A DNA stretch of 64,000 nucleotides from Candidatus Melainabacteria bacterium. Its GTDB lineage: Bacteria > Cyanobacteriota > Vampirovibrionia > Obscuribacterales > Obscuribacteraceae. The position numbers and the translations under genes are program-made. Position 1 is the first letter of the stretch, and each line of letters begins with the position of its first letter. Shown here piece by piece: positions 62,049 to 64,000 of the stretch. The notes below the pieces were generated by a model that was not told the origin of the DNA, ran no database searches, and saw only the letters and a program-made list of their open reading frames with translations. The DNA lies in NCBI GenBank assembly GCA_017307165.1, contig JAFKGK010000002.1, positions 310,001-374,000 of the forward strand, in the 5' to 3' direction.

Positions 62049-62351
62049 TCACAATACGCCATAAATCAATCGTTTAGTAGCTACTAGAGGGCCGGTCTTT
62101 TGTCCGAGCACCGGCATGCGATCGCTCGATTCGTGTGCCTTGACTGCATCCATGTCCTGATATAGCTCATATAGCCAGATGGTGTCCGGTATGATCGTAC
62201 CGTCCGCCAATCTCGGCTTTATCACATCAAACCTGATACACCCAGGCTCTTCAGCAAGACTACGACGGGCATGCTCCCTGATGAGGGCCTCAAACTCGTC
62301 AAGATGACCGGGCTTGATACTAAATTCGACGATGATGGTTTGTTGAGACAT
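62049..62351 (-). CDS. Antibiotic-biosynthesis-monooxygenase (ABM) domain protein
   Basis: 100 residues from the ATG at 62351, 20 bp after the rodA stop; a longer frame overlaps rodA. A dimeric ferredoxin-like ABM domain: IVEFSIKPGHLDEFEALIREHARRSLAEEPGCIRFDVI, then IPDTIWLYELYQDMDAVKAHESSDRM. Family members include YgiN-like quinol monooxygenases and heme-degrading enzymes. The role here is unknown. Confidence 0.86.
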   Translation of the reverse strand: MSQQTIIVEFSIKPGHLDEFEALIREHARRSLAEEPGCIRFDVIKPRLADGTIIPDTIWLYELYQDMDAVKAHESSDRMPVLGQKTGPLVATKRLIYGVL

Positions 62352-62371
62352 ACGCTTTTTCCCTTTTTCAG

Positions 62372-63676
62372 CTAATCCCACTCGCTCTTGATTTTGCGTG
62401 GGGCAAAATAATAAATAGCCTGTAACAGGCCGATGGCGGTGAGGTCGACAATGAGAGCCGTGCCTCCATAACTGAGAAATGGCAGGGGGACGCCTGCCAC
62501 TGGCATGATGCCAATGGTCATGCCGATGTTTTCAAAGGCATGAAAAATGAACATGCATAGAAGGCCGATGGCAATAGCAGCCGAGGCTGGATCGCGTCTT
62601 GCTTGATGCGCGATCAGCAAAGCTCGAGTACAGATAGTGCCATATGCAAGCACTATGAGAGCACAGATCTTGAAGCCAAGCTCCTCGCCGATCACTGCAA
62701 AAATAAAGTCCGTGTGGCGTTCGGGGATAAAGGCTCCCTGACTTTGATTGCCCTTGCCCAGCCCAGAGCCTGCTACTCCACCCGAACCAATAGCGATGAG
62801 GCTCTGGAGGATGTGATAGCCCGAGCCGCGAGGATCATCATAAGGATTGACAAAGCTAGTGAGACGTTTTTGCTGGTATTCCTTGAGCAGCCCCCACATG
62901 TGTGGCCTGAGCTCTCCGGCAGCATAATTGCCTGCCAGAACCGCTCCGATCATGATGATGCGCATCCACCATTTCCAATCGAATGTACGCCAAAAAATGA
63001 GCAGCACCACACCAAGGGCACCGATAAAATACATCCACCAGTGCAAGTCGAGGGCATTGAGAATGAGTGAGAACAAAGGGCTGATCAAGACCAATATGTC
63101 GCAGACCGTGGCGCCCGACCAATAGGATAAGCCGAGAAAGACGGCCCCGAAGGTCAAGGAGGTACCAAGATCGGGTTGCTTAAAAACGAGCACGGCTGGC
63201 GGAAGCAATATGATCAAGAGCTTGAAAACGTCAAAAAATCCTCTGATCGGATGCTTCTTGAGCCAGGCTGCCAGTGAAAATATGACGGCGAGTTTTGCTA
63301 ATTCGGATGGCTGCAAGGTGATTGGACCTAGTGAGATCCAGCGTTGAGCCCCTAGAGCAGAATGCCCGGTGATCATGACGGCTAGCAATAATGCTAGATT
63401 GGCCACATACATCAGTGAGACTACCCAGCGATCGGTCCAAAATTTTGGATTTATGCGGGACACGATCATCATGACTGCGAGCCCTGCCCAGGCGCAGGCT
63501 GCCTGCTTTTCGTAATAGCCCTGACTGTGCTGCGAGAGGTGCAGTACATTTAGACCGACAGCGATCAAAAAGCCGGTAGCCCCGAGAAGCCACCAGTCGA
63601 CGCCGATAAAGACGTTGAAGAGGTTTCTCAGGGCTTGAGGCACTAATTGCGGACTGGCTGAGCTCGAATTCAGCAT
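62372..63676 (-). CDS. rodA: Rod-shape peptidoglycan glycosyltransferase RodA (SEDS)
   Basis: 434 residues with about ten membrane helices. SEDS motifs: GAQRWISLGPITLQPSELAKLAVI, FKQPDLGTSL, SGYHILQSLIAIGSGGVAGSGLG, RHTDFIFAVIGEELGF and the final PLPFLSYGGTALI. The pattern is RodA rather than FtsW. RodA polymerises lipid II with a class-B PBP during elongation. The ATG at 63676 overlaps minE by 7 bp, so division-site and elongation genes are translationally linked. Confidence 0.94.
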   Translation of the reverse strand: MLNSSSASPQLVPQALRNLFNVFIGVDWWLLGATGFLIAVGLNVLHLSQHSQGYYEKQAACAWAGLAVMMIVSRINPKFWTDRWVVSLMYVANLALLLAVMITGHSALGAQRWISLGPITLQPSELAKLAVIFSLAAWLKKHPIRGFFDVFKLLIILLPPAVLVFKQPDLGTSLTFGAVFLGLSYWSGATVCDILVLISPLFSLILNALDLHWWMYFIGALGVVLLIFWRTFDWKWWMRIIMIGAVLAGNYAAGELRPHMWGLLKEYQQKRLTSFVNPYDDPRGSGYHILQSLIAIGSGGVAGSGLGKGNQSQGAFIPERHTDFIFAVIGEELGFKICALIVLAYGTICTRALLIAHQARRDPASAAIAIGLLCMFIFHAFENIGMTIGIMPVAGVPLPFLSYGGTALIVDLTAIGLLQAIYYFAPRKIKSEWD

Positions 63677-63939
63677 TTGCTACGAATCAAACGGAAGTTC
63701 GCTATGAGCGAGGCCCTACGTTCGTATTGTTGCAGATCAAAGTGAGTGGTGTCCTTGTCCAGATCAAAATACCTGGACACTACAGCAGTCAACTCCTCTT
63801 CGAGTGACTCGAGCCTTCCGGCAGGCAGTTCGAGACGATCGTGGGTCAGCATGGACTTCATTCTGTCTCTGGCTGTCACTCTTGCGTCATCAGTCTTGAG
63901 GTTTGGGCGAAAGATCCAATCGAGTATTTGCATTTGCAT
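63670..63939 (-). CDS. minE: Cell-division topological factor MinE
   Basis: 89 residues. An N-terminal MinD-binding/membrane segment MQILDWIFRP, then SAKDRLK-like TARDRMKSMLTHDRLELP, then the dimerisation domain LEEELTAVVSRYFDLDKDTTHFDLQQY. MinE stimulates the MinD ATPase and drives Min oscillation. AAGGAGG precedes the ATG at 63939; a second ATG two codons later is possible. minD ends 13 bp upstream. Confidence 0.93.
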   Translation of the reverse strand: MQMQILDWIFRPNLKTDDARVTARDRMKSMLTHDRLELPAGRLESLEEELTAVVSRYFDLDKDTTHFDLQQYERRASLIANFRLIRSKC

Positions 63940-63952
63940 AGTCGGACCCTCC

Positions 63953-64000
63953 TTAAACCCTGACCGGGGGACTAAAGAAACTCACGATCTTGTTGAGCCA
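63953..64000 (-). CDS. minD: 3' end of probable minD
   Basis: Fifteen codons and a TAA stop (63953-63955) enter from the right edge, reading WLNKIVSFFSPPVRV. The amphipathic pattern fits the C-terminal membrane-targeting helix of MinD, and the position directly before minE fits the usual minD-minE order. The identification rests mainly on context. Confidence 0.65.
   Translation of the reverse strand, partial: WLNKIVSFFSPPVRV

Overview
The window is about 64 kb of bacterial chromosome at roughly 50% GC. It is densely packed with genes, many of them separated by 0-30 bp or overlapping. Primary metabolism and information genes are present: primary sigma factor, UvrB, the tetrameric-type GlyRS beta subunit, L10 and L7/L12, pyrophosphatase, MinD/MinE, RodA and a PBP4-type carboxypeptidase. 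Alongside them are a cyanobacterium-like short RpoD, an Rcp1-like response regulator, WG-repeat and TPR proteins, a Ser/Thr kinase fused to a PQQ-type propeller, KdsD and two UbiA-family enzymes. This mix fits a Gram-negative-type, non-photosynthetic relative of Cyanobacteria (Vampirovibrionia/Melainabacteria, perhaps Obscuribacterales). That placement is inferred from gene content; no 16S gene is present. I saw no phage, insertion sequence, CRISPR array, rRNA or tRNA.

Layout. 1-8 kb: a truncated secreted protein, a PAS histidine kinase with its response regulator, a 960-residue GAF-REC-GAF-GGDEF-HD-GYP cyclic-di-GMP protein and asparagine synthetase. 8-19 kb: 3-methyladenine glycosylase, a VanZ-like protein, rpoD with a bidirectional terminator, tatA-uvrB (stop/start overlap), glyS with a coupled atypical alpha/beta hydrolase, and a WG-repeat lipoprotein. 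19-23 kb: a thioredoxin-like [2Fe-2S] ferredoxin, the rplJ-rplL operon with a structured leader and duplicated Shine-Dalgarno, a zinc-ribbon/TPR membrane protein, and ppa. 23-37 kb: two double-length M16 proteases, an M20 peptidase, TPR and hypothetical envelope proteins, two degenerate GGDEF proteins that keep the I-site, and a protein with three MshEN-like units. 37-42 kb: a thioesterase / 3-hydroxybutyrate dehydrogenase / dacB run, then a rubrerythrin-perR peroxide module with near-identical operator palindromes. 42-51 kb: quinone oxidoreductase, mnmD-like, kdsD, kinase-propeller, HEAT-like protein, mqnP/ubiA-like prenyltransferase and an MFS exporter.

51.5-60.1 kb is the most unusual part. 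It is a tight minus-strand run of UbiA-like prenyltransferase, a rifampicin-phosphotransferase-like dikinase, a BtaA-like (DUF3419) aminocarboxypropyltransferase, a SEC59/VTE5-like membrane kinase/cytidylyltransferase, a GNAT-like acyltransferase and an OleC-like AMP ligase, ending beside a tiny secreted Gly-Lys repeat protein. I read it as a candidate uncharacterised lipid or isoprenoid pathway. 60-64 kb holds an Rcp1-like regulator with a zinc-ribbon partner, a hydrolase, a monooxygenase-like protein and minD-minE-rodA.

Cyclic-di-GMP is a recurring theme: one apparently competent synthase/hydrolase plus three candidate receptors. Many starts were moved downstream from the longest reading frame to ATG, GTG or TTG codons with a better Shine-Dalgarno or less overlap with the upstream gene; these choices are noted entry by entry.
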